Source: CADCTB01 sp036269435 (GTDB lineage: Bacteria > Actinomycetota > Acidimicrobiia > Acidimicrobiales > AC-14). From it: a stretch of DNA of 5,699 bases. The translations under genes and the position numbers were made by a program. The notes under the pieces are model-generated. The model was not told where the DNA came from, searched no databases, and saw nothing but the letters and a program-made list of their open reading frames with translations. The number at the start of each line of letters is the position of its first letter. The first letter of the stretch is position 1. Below are positions 1 through 4,417 of the stretch, one piece after another. The stretch is taken from contig DATASA010000085.1 of assembly GCA_036269435.1 (NCBI GenBank), positions 1 through 5,699 of the forward strand, in the 5' to 3' direction.

Positions 1-153
1 GGGCACCATCAGGCCGGCACTCGTGGCCACGCCGTCGCGCAGCGCTTCGTACACGCCGACGTTGGCCGCGTGGCAGGACCCGAGATCGTCGCAGTGGACG
101 ATGATCAGGCGGGCACCGGGCGGGTGGCCCAGCCTCTCGGCGAGAGAAGTCAC
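1..153 (-). CDS. ChbG/HpnK-like (YdjC family) carbohydrate deacetylase, N-terminal part only
   Basis: The first 51 residues of a minus-strand gene are visible; the rest lies beyond position 1. After a short leader the sequence reads RLIIVHCDDLG (residues 15-25), then HAANVGVYEALRDGVATS and GLMVP. This matches the N-terminal signature of the YdjC/ChbG/HpnK family, where the usual form is NADDFG, a following His/Asn region and a T-S-x-x-L-M-V-P end. Family members are metal-dependent deacetylases acting on N-acetylated sugars (chitooligosaccharides in ChbG, a hopanoid glucosamine in HpnK). The paired Asp (D22, D23) belongs to the metal site. The substrate here cannot be told. The start is GTG at 153-151: it is the only ATG/GTG/TTG in frame between the upstream stop (198-196) and the conserved motif. 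It lies inside a tandem repeat unit, so residues 1-8 are encoded by the repeat. No good ribosome binding site is seen; GAGAGG ends only 2 nt before the GTG. Confidence 0.8.
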   Translation of the reverse strand, partial: MTSLAERLGHPPGARLIIVHCDDLGSCHAANVGVYEALRDGVATSAGLMVP

Positions 154-244
154 AGCCTCTCGGGCAGAGAAGTCACAGGCTCTCGGCCAGACAGGTCACA
201 GCCACTCGGCCCGAGAAGTCACAGCCTCTCGGCGAAAGACGTCA
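130..244. repeat. Five tandem copies of a 23-bp repeat with internal dyad symmetry
   Basis: Units are 130-152, 153-175, 176-198, 199-221 and 222-244, each 23 bp with no spacer. Each runs CAGSCWCTCGG, two or three variable bases, then a GA-rich stretch and a closing GTCA. The centre is an inverted repeat: CTCTCG-G-CGAGAG in unit 1 and CTCGG-C-CCGAG in unit 4, so the pairing is kept though the bases change; units 2, 3 and 5 are less perfect. The array fills the gap between the DUF1059 gene and the ChbG-like gene and runs into the latter's first eight codons. Because 23 is not a multiple of 3, it cannot encode a repeating peptide. It could be a set of tandem operator-like sites, RNA hairpins upstream of the deacetylase, or a slippage-prone satellite with no function. 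Confidence 0.93.
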
Positions 245-279
245 CGACCGAGACGGTAGTAGCGCCGGGACCGGTCGGT

Positions 280-456
280 TCAGCCCATGCGTACTTTGCC
301 CCGCACGTAGGCGGCGATGGTGCCCGTGGTGATCTGGACGTTGTGCTTCTTCTTGACGTGTTCGGCCACCTTGGCCATCAGCTCTTCCTCGGTGGCTCCG
401 GACCCCTGCCAACGGCAGGCGTGGTTCACGTCCCTTCAAGCGAAGCGGTAGGCCAC
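280..456 (-). CDS. DUF1059 small protein with in-frame TGA at the conserved cysteine: candidate selenoprotein
   Basis: Read through its internal TGA, this gene encodes 58 residues: MAYRFA, X (TGA, codon 7), RDVNHACRW, then GATEEELMAKVAEHVKKKHN and a basic tail. It follows the DUF1059 family (predicted small metal-binding proteins, typically about 55-60 residues) end to end: a C-R-D-x-G/N-x-x-C motif near the N terminus, then a helix rich in E, A and H and a 'HV..KHN' segment. The TGA replaces the first family cysteine; the second is C14. The start is GTG at 456-454, four bases after AAGGAGG. Downstream codons are GC-rich at third positions as in neighbours, with no further stop before TGA at 282-280. 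TGA is an ordinary stop elsewhere in the window, so a changed genetic code is unlikely. A hairpin 22 nt past the TGA resembles a bacterial SECIS. Reading it as selenocysteine is inference; a recent nonsense mutation or base-call error is the alternative. It lies 37 bp after the thermonuclease gene, probably in one transcript. The role of DUF1059 proteins is not known to me. Confidence 0.72.
400..434 (-). promoter_or_regulatory. SECIS-like hairpin downstream of the TGA
   Basis: On the minus strand the core is CCTGCC (419-414), loop GTT (413-411), GGCAGG (410-405): six perfect pairs and a 3-nt loop. Below a 3-nt bulge (422-420) the stem continues with ACC (425-423) against GGT (404-402), and a weaker GG (434-433) against CC (401-400). 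The loop begins after 22 nt from the TGA. Bacterial SECIS elements are described as having the apical loop about 16-37 nt after the UGA and a G in the first two loop positions; both hold. The well-known Escherichia coli fdhF element has a larger loop and a bulged U, which this one lacks. In GC-rich DNA such a hairpin can also arise by chance. Confidence 0.42.
436..438 (-). other. In-frame TGA at codon 7 of the DUF1059 gene (possible selenocysteine codon)
   Basis: The codon sits between GCT (Ala6) and AGG (Arg8), with the same reading frame coding for family sequence on both sides, so no frameshift is needed. One C-to-A change at the third base would turn the family's usual TGC into TGA. Terminating here would leave a six-residue peptide despite a strong ribosome binding site. 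Confidence 0.55.
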
Positions 457-460
457 GACT

Positions 461-467
461 CCTCCTT
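461..467 (-). promoter_or_regulatory. Ribosome binding site of the DUF1059 gene
   Basis: AAGGAGG, a full anti-16S match, ends four bases before GTG at 456. It is the strongest Shine-Dalgarno sequence in the window. It fixes the start only six codons before the internal TGA, and shows that this short frame is meant to be translated. Confidence 0.8.
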
Positions 468-493
468 GGTTGCCCTGCGGGCTTCCTACCCGA

Positions 494-1117
494 TTATCCG
501 GCTCCGGCCTTCGCCGCGGATGACCCGGCGGCCGGGGCGACCTTTCCGTCCGGCAGGAGCGTGCAGGCCCCCCACAGTCCCTGGGACGCCTCCCGGGCCT
601 GGCGGGCGATGGCGGTGAACTCGTCGGTGTGGGCGACGTTGGGCGGGATGGTCAGCACCTGGGCGAAGCCCCGCCGCAGCAGCTCGGCGTTCACGAACAG
701 GCCGTCGGCTCGCCGGTAGATGTAGGCCAGCAGCCGGCCGTAGCGGTCTCGCTGCTCGACGTCGCCCACCATGCGGACCACGGTGCCGGGGGGCAGCAGG
801 GAGGTGGTGAACCGGCTGGCCTCCTTTCCGTAACAGCCCACCGGCCGGTTGGGGTCCACCGTCTCGGGCGTGTCCATGCCGATCAGGCGGACCCGGTCTC
901 CGCCGACCACTTCGATCGTGTCACCGTCGACCACCCGCTTGACGGCGATGTCGACCCCGCTCGGGAGGGTGGCGGTGGCCGGCGCAGCCACGGACGCGGG
1001 CCTCCCGGCGCGGCCAGCGCATCCGGCGAAGAGGACGCCGACGAGCACGGCGACGAGCACGGCGCCGCCGCACCTCCCCACAGGCCACCTCCCCACGGGC
1101 CACCGCCGCCGGGCCAT
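494..1117 (-). CDS. Thermonuclease (staphylococcal nuclease family), predicted secreted lipoprotein
   Basis: This is a 207-residue SNase-domain protein that would hydrolyse DNA or RNA with calcium outside the membrane. Residues 1-32 form a signal peptide: basic start, hydrophobic AVLVAVLVGVLF, then AGC with Cys33 as the probable lipidated residue (the lipobox is LFAGC, with F at -3, slightly off consensus). The nuclease domain runs from about 50 to 190. RVVDGDTIEV (51-60) carries D56; RVRLIGMDTPE carries R67, D72 and E75; RDRYGRLLAYIY carries R118. These match D21, R35, D40, E43 and R87 of staphylococcal nuclease, so the active site looks complete. The tail is Ala/Gly-rich and probably disordered. 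The start is ATG at 1117, chosen because it directly precedes the signal peptide; the frame stays open upstream but without family sequence. It lies 10 bp after the 57-residue gene and 37 bp before DUF1059, suggesting one transcript. It may serve nucleic-acid scavenging. Confidence 0.9.
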   Translation of the reverse strand: MARRRWPVGRWPVGRCGGAVLVAVLVGVLFAGCAGRAGRPASVAAPATATLPSGVDIAVKRVVDGDTIEVVGGDRVRLIGMDTPETVDPNRPVGCYGKEASRFTTSLLPPGTVVRMVGDVEQRDRYGRLLAYIYRRADGLFVNAELLRRGFAQVLTIPPNVAHTDEFTAIARQAREASQGLWGACTLLPDGKVAPAAGSSAAKAGAG

Positions 1118-1127
1118 CGGTCGAGGC

Positions 1128-1301
1128 TCAGGCCGCCAGGCGGCCCGACGCCTGGCGCAGGGCCTGGCGGGCGGCGGCGAGGCCGAGCAGGCCGACGTGG
1201 CGGGTGTGGTCGTCGAGCTCCCAGGTGTTGTCGTCACCGGCCCGGGCGGGGGCGTGCTCGGACCGGGAGGCGGAGGGCAGCAGGTCCAGCTGGTTGTCCA
1301 T
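1128..1301 (-). CDS. Small hypothetical protein, 57 residues
   Basis: The product starts MDNQLDLLPSASRS, has a loose Pro/Ala linker and ends in a helix-forming segment: TWELDDHTRHVGLLGLAAAR, then QALRQASG. The polar start, flexible middle and amphipathic C-terminal helix look like a real small protein rather than a chance frame, and the hydrophobic spacing fits one helix. I do not recognise a named family; no catalytic or metal-binding pattern is visible. It ends 10 bp before the thermonuclease start, as in an operon. There is no Shine-Dalgarno sequence; CATCCT ends six bases before the ATG and may be a degenerate -10 box for leaderless transcription. The opposite strand and other frames here are also open because of the high GC content, so this is a moderate call. 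Confidence 0.5.
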   Translation of the reverse strand: MDNQLDLLPSASRSEHAPARAGDDNTWELDDHTRHVGLLGLAAARQALRQASGRLAA

Positions 1302-1497
1302 GGGCCCAGGATGACAGGGGGGTGAGACAACGAAGCCGGGGCCGCTGAGGGCGGCGACAGAAACATCCTGTTCACCGGGCCGCCACTCCTGCGACTCGAG
1401 CTTTGAGTAGGGTGCTGGTGGGTAGTCGCTACAGGAGCAGCCCGAAAAGGTCGACGTAACGGGAACAGGCCAGGCTGCCCAGCGTTGGGAGAAACTG

Positions 1498-1689
1498 ATG
1501 AGCGAAACACTTGAGATCGAGGCCATAAACCAGGCGCTGGAGATGATCGACAAGAGCCTGGGTGTCATGCACACCCGCGAGCTCGTGTCGACCTCCGAGG
1601 TGTCCGACCTGCTGCTCGACATGCGCTCGATCCTTGCCTCGGCCGGTATCGACCTGGTCGAGATGGAAAAGGTCGGCGGCGCCAACTAG
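1498..1689 (+). CDS. Small acidic hypothetical protein, 63 residues
   Basis: Translation begins at ATG 1498 with GGGAGA (1487-1492) five bases upstream, a good ribosome binding site. The protein is acidic and almost entirely helical in character: EIEAINQALEMIDKSLGVMH, then a short loop and EVSDLLLDMRSILASAGIDL. Regular i, i+3/i+4 hydrophobic residues suggest a two-helix hairpin or a dimerising coiled coil. There is no signal peptide, membrane segment or cysteine. I recognise no family. Base composition is visibly less GC-rich than its neighbours and codon use is more varied. It has its own 196-bp upstream gap shared with the divergent 57-residue gene; TAGGGT (1408-1413) is a possible -10 but unsupported otherwise. 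Its TAG stop shares the CTAG at 1686-1689 with the stop of the convergent phosphatase gene. Confidence 0.75.
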   Translation: MSETLEIEAINQALEMIDKSLGVMHTRELVSTSEVSDLLLDMRSILASAGIDLVEMEKVGGAN

Positions 1690-2237
1690 TCCGAGCGGGG
1701 CGCCGGCGTGAGCCGGCGAGCGAGTACGCCCAGGAGCAGACCGAGGGCGACACCGCCGGCCACGTCCGAGGCGTGGTGGATCTTGACGTAGATCCTACTC
1801 GTCGCCACCACCGCGGCGAGGGCGAAGTACAACGGGGCGAGCTCGTCGTCCTCGGACAGGACCATCGCCGCGCTGAACCCGGCGGTGGCGTGCCCGCTCG
1901 GGAAGCTGCTCGTCAACGGGCGTCGCACGCGGAGCGGCCGCTCGACCTCCCACGGTGGGCGGGTGCGGCGGAAGAACGACTTGATGATCCCGTTCACCAG
2001 GACCGACTCGACGCCCATCGCCGCGGCCAGCTTCAGCGCCCCCTCGAGGTCGCCCCCTTTGCGCAGGCCCTTCGCCGTGCCGAGGAGGACCCAGACCAGC
2101 CCGAAGTCGCCGAGCTCCGATGCGGCGTAGAAGAGCCGGTCGGCGGCGCGGTTGCCGCGCAGATGGTCGAAAGCCCTGTCGACGGCGAGGTCGAAGTGAC
2201 CGACGCTTCTCCGGGCGGAAGAGAGCCGGCCCGTCAC
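1686..2237 (-). CDS. PAP2-family membrane phosphatase
   Basis: This 183-residue integral membrane protein belongs to the type 2 phosphatidic acid phosphatase superfamily, which removes phosphate from lipid phosphates such as phosphatidic acid or undecaprenyl diphosphate. All three signature motifs are intact: K86-x6-R93-P94, P113-S-G-H116, and S147-R148-x5-H154-x3-D158. H154 would be the nucleophile and H116 the acid. Hydrophobic stretches lie around residues 42-55, 67-85, 117-128, 133-146 and 160-173, fitting the usual helical bundle. The substrate cannot be told from sequence. The start is GTG at 2237, 11 bp after the stop of the nuclease gene. There is no Shine-Dalgarno sequence, but a -10-like TAGCCT ends eight bases before it. 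The frame is open further upstream, into the nuclease gene, without family sequence. Its stop overlaps the stop of the convergent small gene. Confidence 0.9.
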   Translation of the reverse strand: MTGRLSSARRSVGHFDLAVDRAFDHLRGNRAADRLFYAASELGDFGLVWVLLGTAKGLRKGGDLEGALKLAAAMGVESVLVNGIIKSFFRRTRPPWEVERPLRVRRPLTSSFPSGHATAGFSAAMVLSEDDELAPLYFALAAVVATSRIYVKIHHASDVAGGVALGLLLGVLARRLTPAPRSD

Positions 2238-2245
2238 GGAGGGTG

Positions 2246-2251
2246 AGGCTA
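2246..2251 (-). promoter_or_regulatory. Putative -10 box for leaderless transcription of the PAP2 gene
   Basis: TAGCCT matches TANNNT and ends eight bases before GTG 2237, so transcription would begin at or next to the start codon. Its TAG is also the stop codon of the upstream nuclease gene. No clear -35 is seen, as is common in actinobacterial promoters. Confidence 0.45.
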
Positions 2252-3064
2252 GCTGCTCACCCCGCCGGCACCGACCAGGTCCCGGGCCCGGGCCGGATCG
2301 CCCCCGAAGGTCGGGCAGTAGTCGTGGAACGAGCACCAGTCACAGAGCGGCGATGGGTGGGGCCGGAAGTCGTCGTTGGCGCACGCCCGCTCGACGGCCT
2401 TCCAGATGGCCGACGTGCGCTGCTCGAGGCCCCGGATGGACTGGTCCGAGGGCTCGGCCACGATGGCGATCGGCTCCGAGAGGTACAGGAGCTGGATCCG
2501 GGACGGGCGCCGGCCGAGGACCCGCTCGCACAGGAAGGCGTAGAAGTGGACGCCTCCCAGCCGGCTCTGCTCATGGGTCACGCCGGGCACCTTGCCGGAC
2601 TTGTAGTCGGTCACGACCAGGCCACCGTCGGCGTCCAGCTCCAACCGGTCGATGATGCCCCGTAGCATCAGCGAGCCGACGTTGACCTCCAGGCGCAGCT
2701 CGAGACCGATCGGGTGCACCGTCCGGGGGTCCTCGAGCTCGAAGTAGCGCCGGAGCAGGACCTCGGCGTCCGCGGTGAACCGGGCCGCGGCCTCCGCATC
2801 CAGATCCAGCCCGACGAACTCGGGGTCGGTGGCCATCTCGGCCCGGGCCCGGTCGAGGCAGGCCAGGGCGGTGGGCACGGTCCGGGCGCCGGCCGGCTCG
2901 CAGAACAGCAGCTCGAGAGCCCTGTGGACGAGCGTGCCCTTGGTGGCCGACGGCGACGGCGGTTCGGGCAGCCGGTCGATGGCGGAGAAGCGGAAGGCCA
3001 GCGCGCAGTCCTTGAACGACGCCACCTTGGAGGGCGACAGCGAGGTCGGGAGCGGGAGGGCCAT
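2249..3064 (-). CDS. RecB-like PD-(D/E)XK nuclease with predicted 4Fe-4S cluster
   Basis: The 271-residue protein resembles stand-alone RecB/Cas4-type exonucleases. Opening SPSKVASFKDCALAFRF (10-26) is the usual 'S.S....C...F.F' start and gives Cys20. GTLVHRALELLF (43-54) carries motif I His47. GIIDRLEL (136-143) gives D139, and VVTDYKSGK (150-158) gives D153 and K155, the metal-binding and catalytic residues. Near the C terminus C241-x2-C244-x5-C250 joins Cys20 as four probable iron-sulfur ligands, as in AddB and Cas4. It would cut DNA ends or single strands during repair. No helicase or CRISPR gene lies beside it, so it is better called a general RecB-family exonuclease than Cas4. I chose ATG 3064 over in-frame TTG 3073: a -10-like box covers the TTG and ends eight bases before the ATG. 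The gene lies 44 bp after the hydrolase. Confidence 0.9.
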   Translation of the reverse strand: MALPLPTSLSPSKVASFKDCALAFRFSAIDRLPEPPSPSATKGTLVHRALELLFCEPAGARTVPTALACLDRARAEMATDPEFVGLDLDAEAAARFTADAEVLLRRYFELEDPRTVHPIGLELRLEVNVGSLMLRGIIDRLELDADGGLVVTDYKSGKVPGVTHEQSRLGGVHFYAFLCERVLGRRPSRIQLLYLSEPIAIVAEPSDQSIRGLEQRTSAIWKAVERACANDDFRPHPSPLCDWCSFHDYCPTFGGDPARARDLVGAGGVSS

Positions 3065-3072
3065 GGAGGTCA

Positions 3073-3078
3073 AGGGTA
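3073..3078 (-). promoter_or_regulatory. Putative -10 box for leaderless transcription of the RecB-like gene
   Basis: TACCCT ends eight bases before ATG 3064. The surrounding CG-N-CGGTACCCT is nearly the same as the box before the hydrolase gene at 3942. No Shine-Dalgarno sequence is present, which agrees with a leaderless transcript. Confidence 0.5.
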
Positions 3079-3108
3079 CCGACGGGGTGGGACAGATCCG
3101 CGGATGTC

Positions 3109-3942
3109 TCAGCCGGCGCCGAAGGCGGCGGCCACCGCCCGCCCCACGCGGCGCGGGTCCTCCAGCGGCCCGAAGTGGCCGAGCTCGGCGAAGGTGGCCA
3201 GCGCGGCGGAGGCCAGGGCGCCGACCTGGGCTTCGGCCACCTCACGCTCCACGGCGAGGCTCCGGTCGCCCCGGCCGATCGTCACCGGGCACCCGACCAG
3301 GCCGAGGCGCCCGAACCCGTCGTGGCGCAGGCCCTCCCGGTAGATCTCCGCTTCGACGGCGGGCCGGCACCGCAGTCGCACGCCGCCCTCGACGGGCTCG
3401 AACCCGCAGTCGACGTATGCCCGCAGCGCCTCCGCATCGAGCGACGCCAAGGGGGGCTTGGCCGCGAAGTTCTCGTACGCCTCGTCGCGGGAGGAGAAGT
3501 GGTCCCGGCGCTTGAGCGCGCCGGCGATGAGCGGCTCACGCGACGCGGTGAGCGCTTCGCCGACCTCGGGCCACACGATCGGCTCGTAGCACCACAGGGC
3601 GGCGAACGTCCCCGGCCGGCGGGCCTCGGCGTCCAGCACGGCGGCACCGCCCGACGAGTGGCCGAACGCGAGGGGCCGCTCCAGGCCGAGCCCGGCCACG
3701 ACGACCAGCACGTCGGCCGCGAATCCGGCCCAGTCCCAGTCGATGCCCGGAGGGGTCACCGTGTCCCCGTGGCCCCGGGCGTCGAAGGTCCAGCACGAGA
3801 ACGACGAGGTCAGGTGGGCGGCGAGCGGGGCCAGGACCGACCCGCAGAACCCGGTGGCATGGGCCATGAGCAGGGGTGGGCCGTCGCCACCGAGGTGATG
3901 GACGGCCAGCTCCACGCCGTCGGTCGATGCGAGCCGGAGCAC
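3109..3942 (-). CDS. Alpha/beta-fold hydrolase
   Basis: The 277-residue protein has the order of a serine alpha/beta hydrolase. HATGFCG (28-34) is the oxyanion-hole loop, in the form H-A-T-G rather than H-G-x-x. FDARGHGDT (53-61) is the conserved strand-4 turn. FGHSSGG (93-99) is the nucleophile elbow with Ser96. A helical cap of about residues 130-205 follows, then TIGRGDRS with D226 as the likely acid and LGHFGPLEDP with catalytic His256. The length is typical for the superfamily. It could be an esterase, lipase or C-C hydrolase; sequence alone does not choose the substrate. The start is GTG at 3942, with a -10-like box ending six bases upstream; an in-frame TTG at 3963 would give seven extra residues but would overlap that box. 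It diverges from the SnoaL-like gene, and is first in a probable group with the nuclease and phosphatase. Confidence 0.9.
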   Translation of the reverse strand: MLRLASTDGVELAVHHLGGDGPPLLMAHATGFCGSVLAPLAAHLTSSFSCWTFDARGHGDTVTPPGIDWDWAGFAADVLVVVAGLGLERPLAFGHSSGGAAVLDAEARRPGTFAALWCYEPIVWPEVGEALTASREPLIAGALKRRDHFSSRDEAYENFAAKPPLASLDAEALRAYVDCGFEPVEGGVRLRCRPAVEAEIYREGLRHDGFGRLGLVGCPVTIGRGDRSLAVEREVAEAQVGALASAALATFAELGHFGPLEDPRRVGRAVAAAFGAG

Positions 3943-3948
3943 CGCCGG

Positions 3949-3954
3949 AGGGTA
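3949..3954 (-). promoter_or_regulatory. Putative -10 box of the hydrolase gene (leaderless)
   Basis: TACCCT fits TANNNT and ends six bases before GTG 3942, so the transcript would begin near the start codon. It shares bases with the opposing box for the divergent gene at 3953-3958. Confidence 0.5.
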
Positions 3955-3958
3955 CCGT
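3953..3958 (+). promoter_or_regulatory. Putative -10 box of the SnoaL-like gene (leaderless)
   Basis: TACCGT fits TANNNT and ends eight bases before GTG 3967. It overlaps the hydrolase box on the GGTACC palindrome at 3951-3956. GGAGGG at 3947-3952 is too far (14 nt) from the GTG to be a good ribosome binding site. Confidence 0.5.
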
Positions 3959-3966
3959 CGCAAGCC

Positions 3967-4353
3967 GTGACCACCGACCAGGACGACGTGGCTGCGGCGA
4001 ACCTGGCCTTCTACGCCGCCTTCGAGGCGCGCGACCTCGACGCCATGTCGAAGCTGTGGGAGCACTCGGACCGCATCGTCTGTACGCATCCGGGCTGGGC
4101 CAGCCTCCGTGGCTGGGCCCAGGTCGCGGCCTCGTTCTTCGCCCTCTTCCAGAACGCCCAGAATCTGCAGTTCATCCTCACCAAGGAGACGGCCTCGGTC
4201 CAGGGCGACATCGCGTGGGTCTCCGTCGACGAGAACATCCTGCAGGGAGCGAACGCCACCACCGTGGCCGCCCTCAACCTGTTCCTGCGCGACGCCACCG
4301 GCGAGTGGATGCTGGTCGCCCACCACGCGTCGCCCGTGAGCGACTCCGAATAG
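3967..4353 (+). CDS. SnoaL-like / NTF2-superfamily protein
   Basis: A 128-residue protein with the cone-shaped NTF2-like fold pattern. It opens with a helix reading NLAFYAAFEARDLDAMSKLW (12-31). IVCTHPGWASLRGWAQVAASF follows, the W-x-x-L-x-G-x-x-x-I-type helix of SnoaL_3/DUF4440-like proteins. Beta strands then follow around FILTKETASV, DIAWVSVDENIL and LFLRDATGEWMLVAHHAS. The double His near the end lines the pocket in many members. These proteins act as small isomerases, hydratases or ligand binders; many have no known reaction. No partner gene here fixes the role. The start is GTG at 3967; the frame is open far upstream but there it is only antisense to the hydrolase. It diverges from the hydrolase with 24 bp between start codons, so the two probably share regulation. 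Its 3' end converges on the reductase gene. Confidence 0.87.
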   Translation: MTTDQDDVAAANLAFYAAFEARDLDAMSKLWEHSDRIVCTHPGWASLRGWAQVAASFFALFQNAQNLQFILTKETASVQGDIAWVSVDENILQGANATTVAALNLFLRDATGEWMLVAHHASPVSDSE

Positions 4354-4356
4354 CCG

Positions 4357-4398
4357 AGCCGTAACGGCTGGCGCGTCCGTCGCACCGGTGGCGCCGGT
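4357..4398. terminator. Two short stem-loops between convergent genes
   Basis: AGCCG-TAA-CGGCT (4357-4369) and ACCGG-TGGCG-CCGGT (4384-4398) lie between the stop of the SnoaL-like gene and the stop of the reductase gene. Neither is followed by a T run on either strand, so any termination would be of the U-less actinobacterial kind. Five-pair stems are common by chance at this GC content. Confidence 0.28.
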
Positions 4399-4417
4399 TC
4401 GACCGAGGGACGTGGGG

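Noticed and set aside
130..244. CRISPR array
   Set aside because: The 23-bp units abut with no spacers between them, and no cas gene is near; the RecB-like nuclease at 2249-3064 has a Cas4-like cluster but no other Cas context.
280..456. Changed genetic code (TGA read as Trp or Gly)
   Set aside because: TGA is a normal stop for the hydrolase, the 57-residue gene and the DUF1059 gene itself, and the family residue at this place is Cys.
472..482. GCCC-TGC-GGGC hairpin between thermonuclease and DUF1059 as a terminator
   Set aside because: A four-pair stem without a T run is too weak at this GC content, and it would separate genes that look co-transcribed.
70..618. Long plus-strand open frame across the repeats and the DUF1059 gene
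   Set aside because: It is antisense to the DUF1059, thermonuclease and deacetylase genes, has low-complexity Ser/Arg/Gly sequence and no family pattern; it is open only because of GC content.
1118..1510. N-terminal extension of the thermonuclease frame
   Set aside because: The added residues are low-complexity Pro/Thr/Arg sequence before a proper signal peptide, and they overlap the 57-residue gene in another frame.
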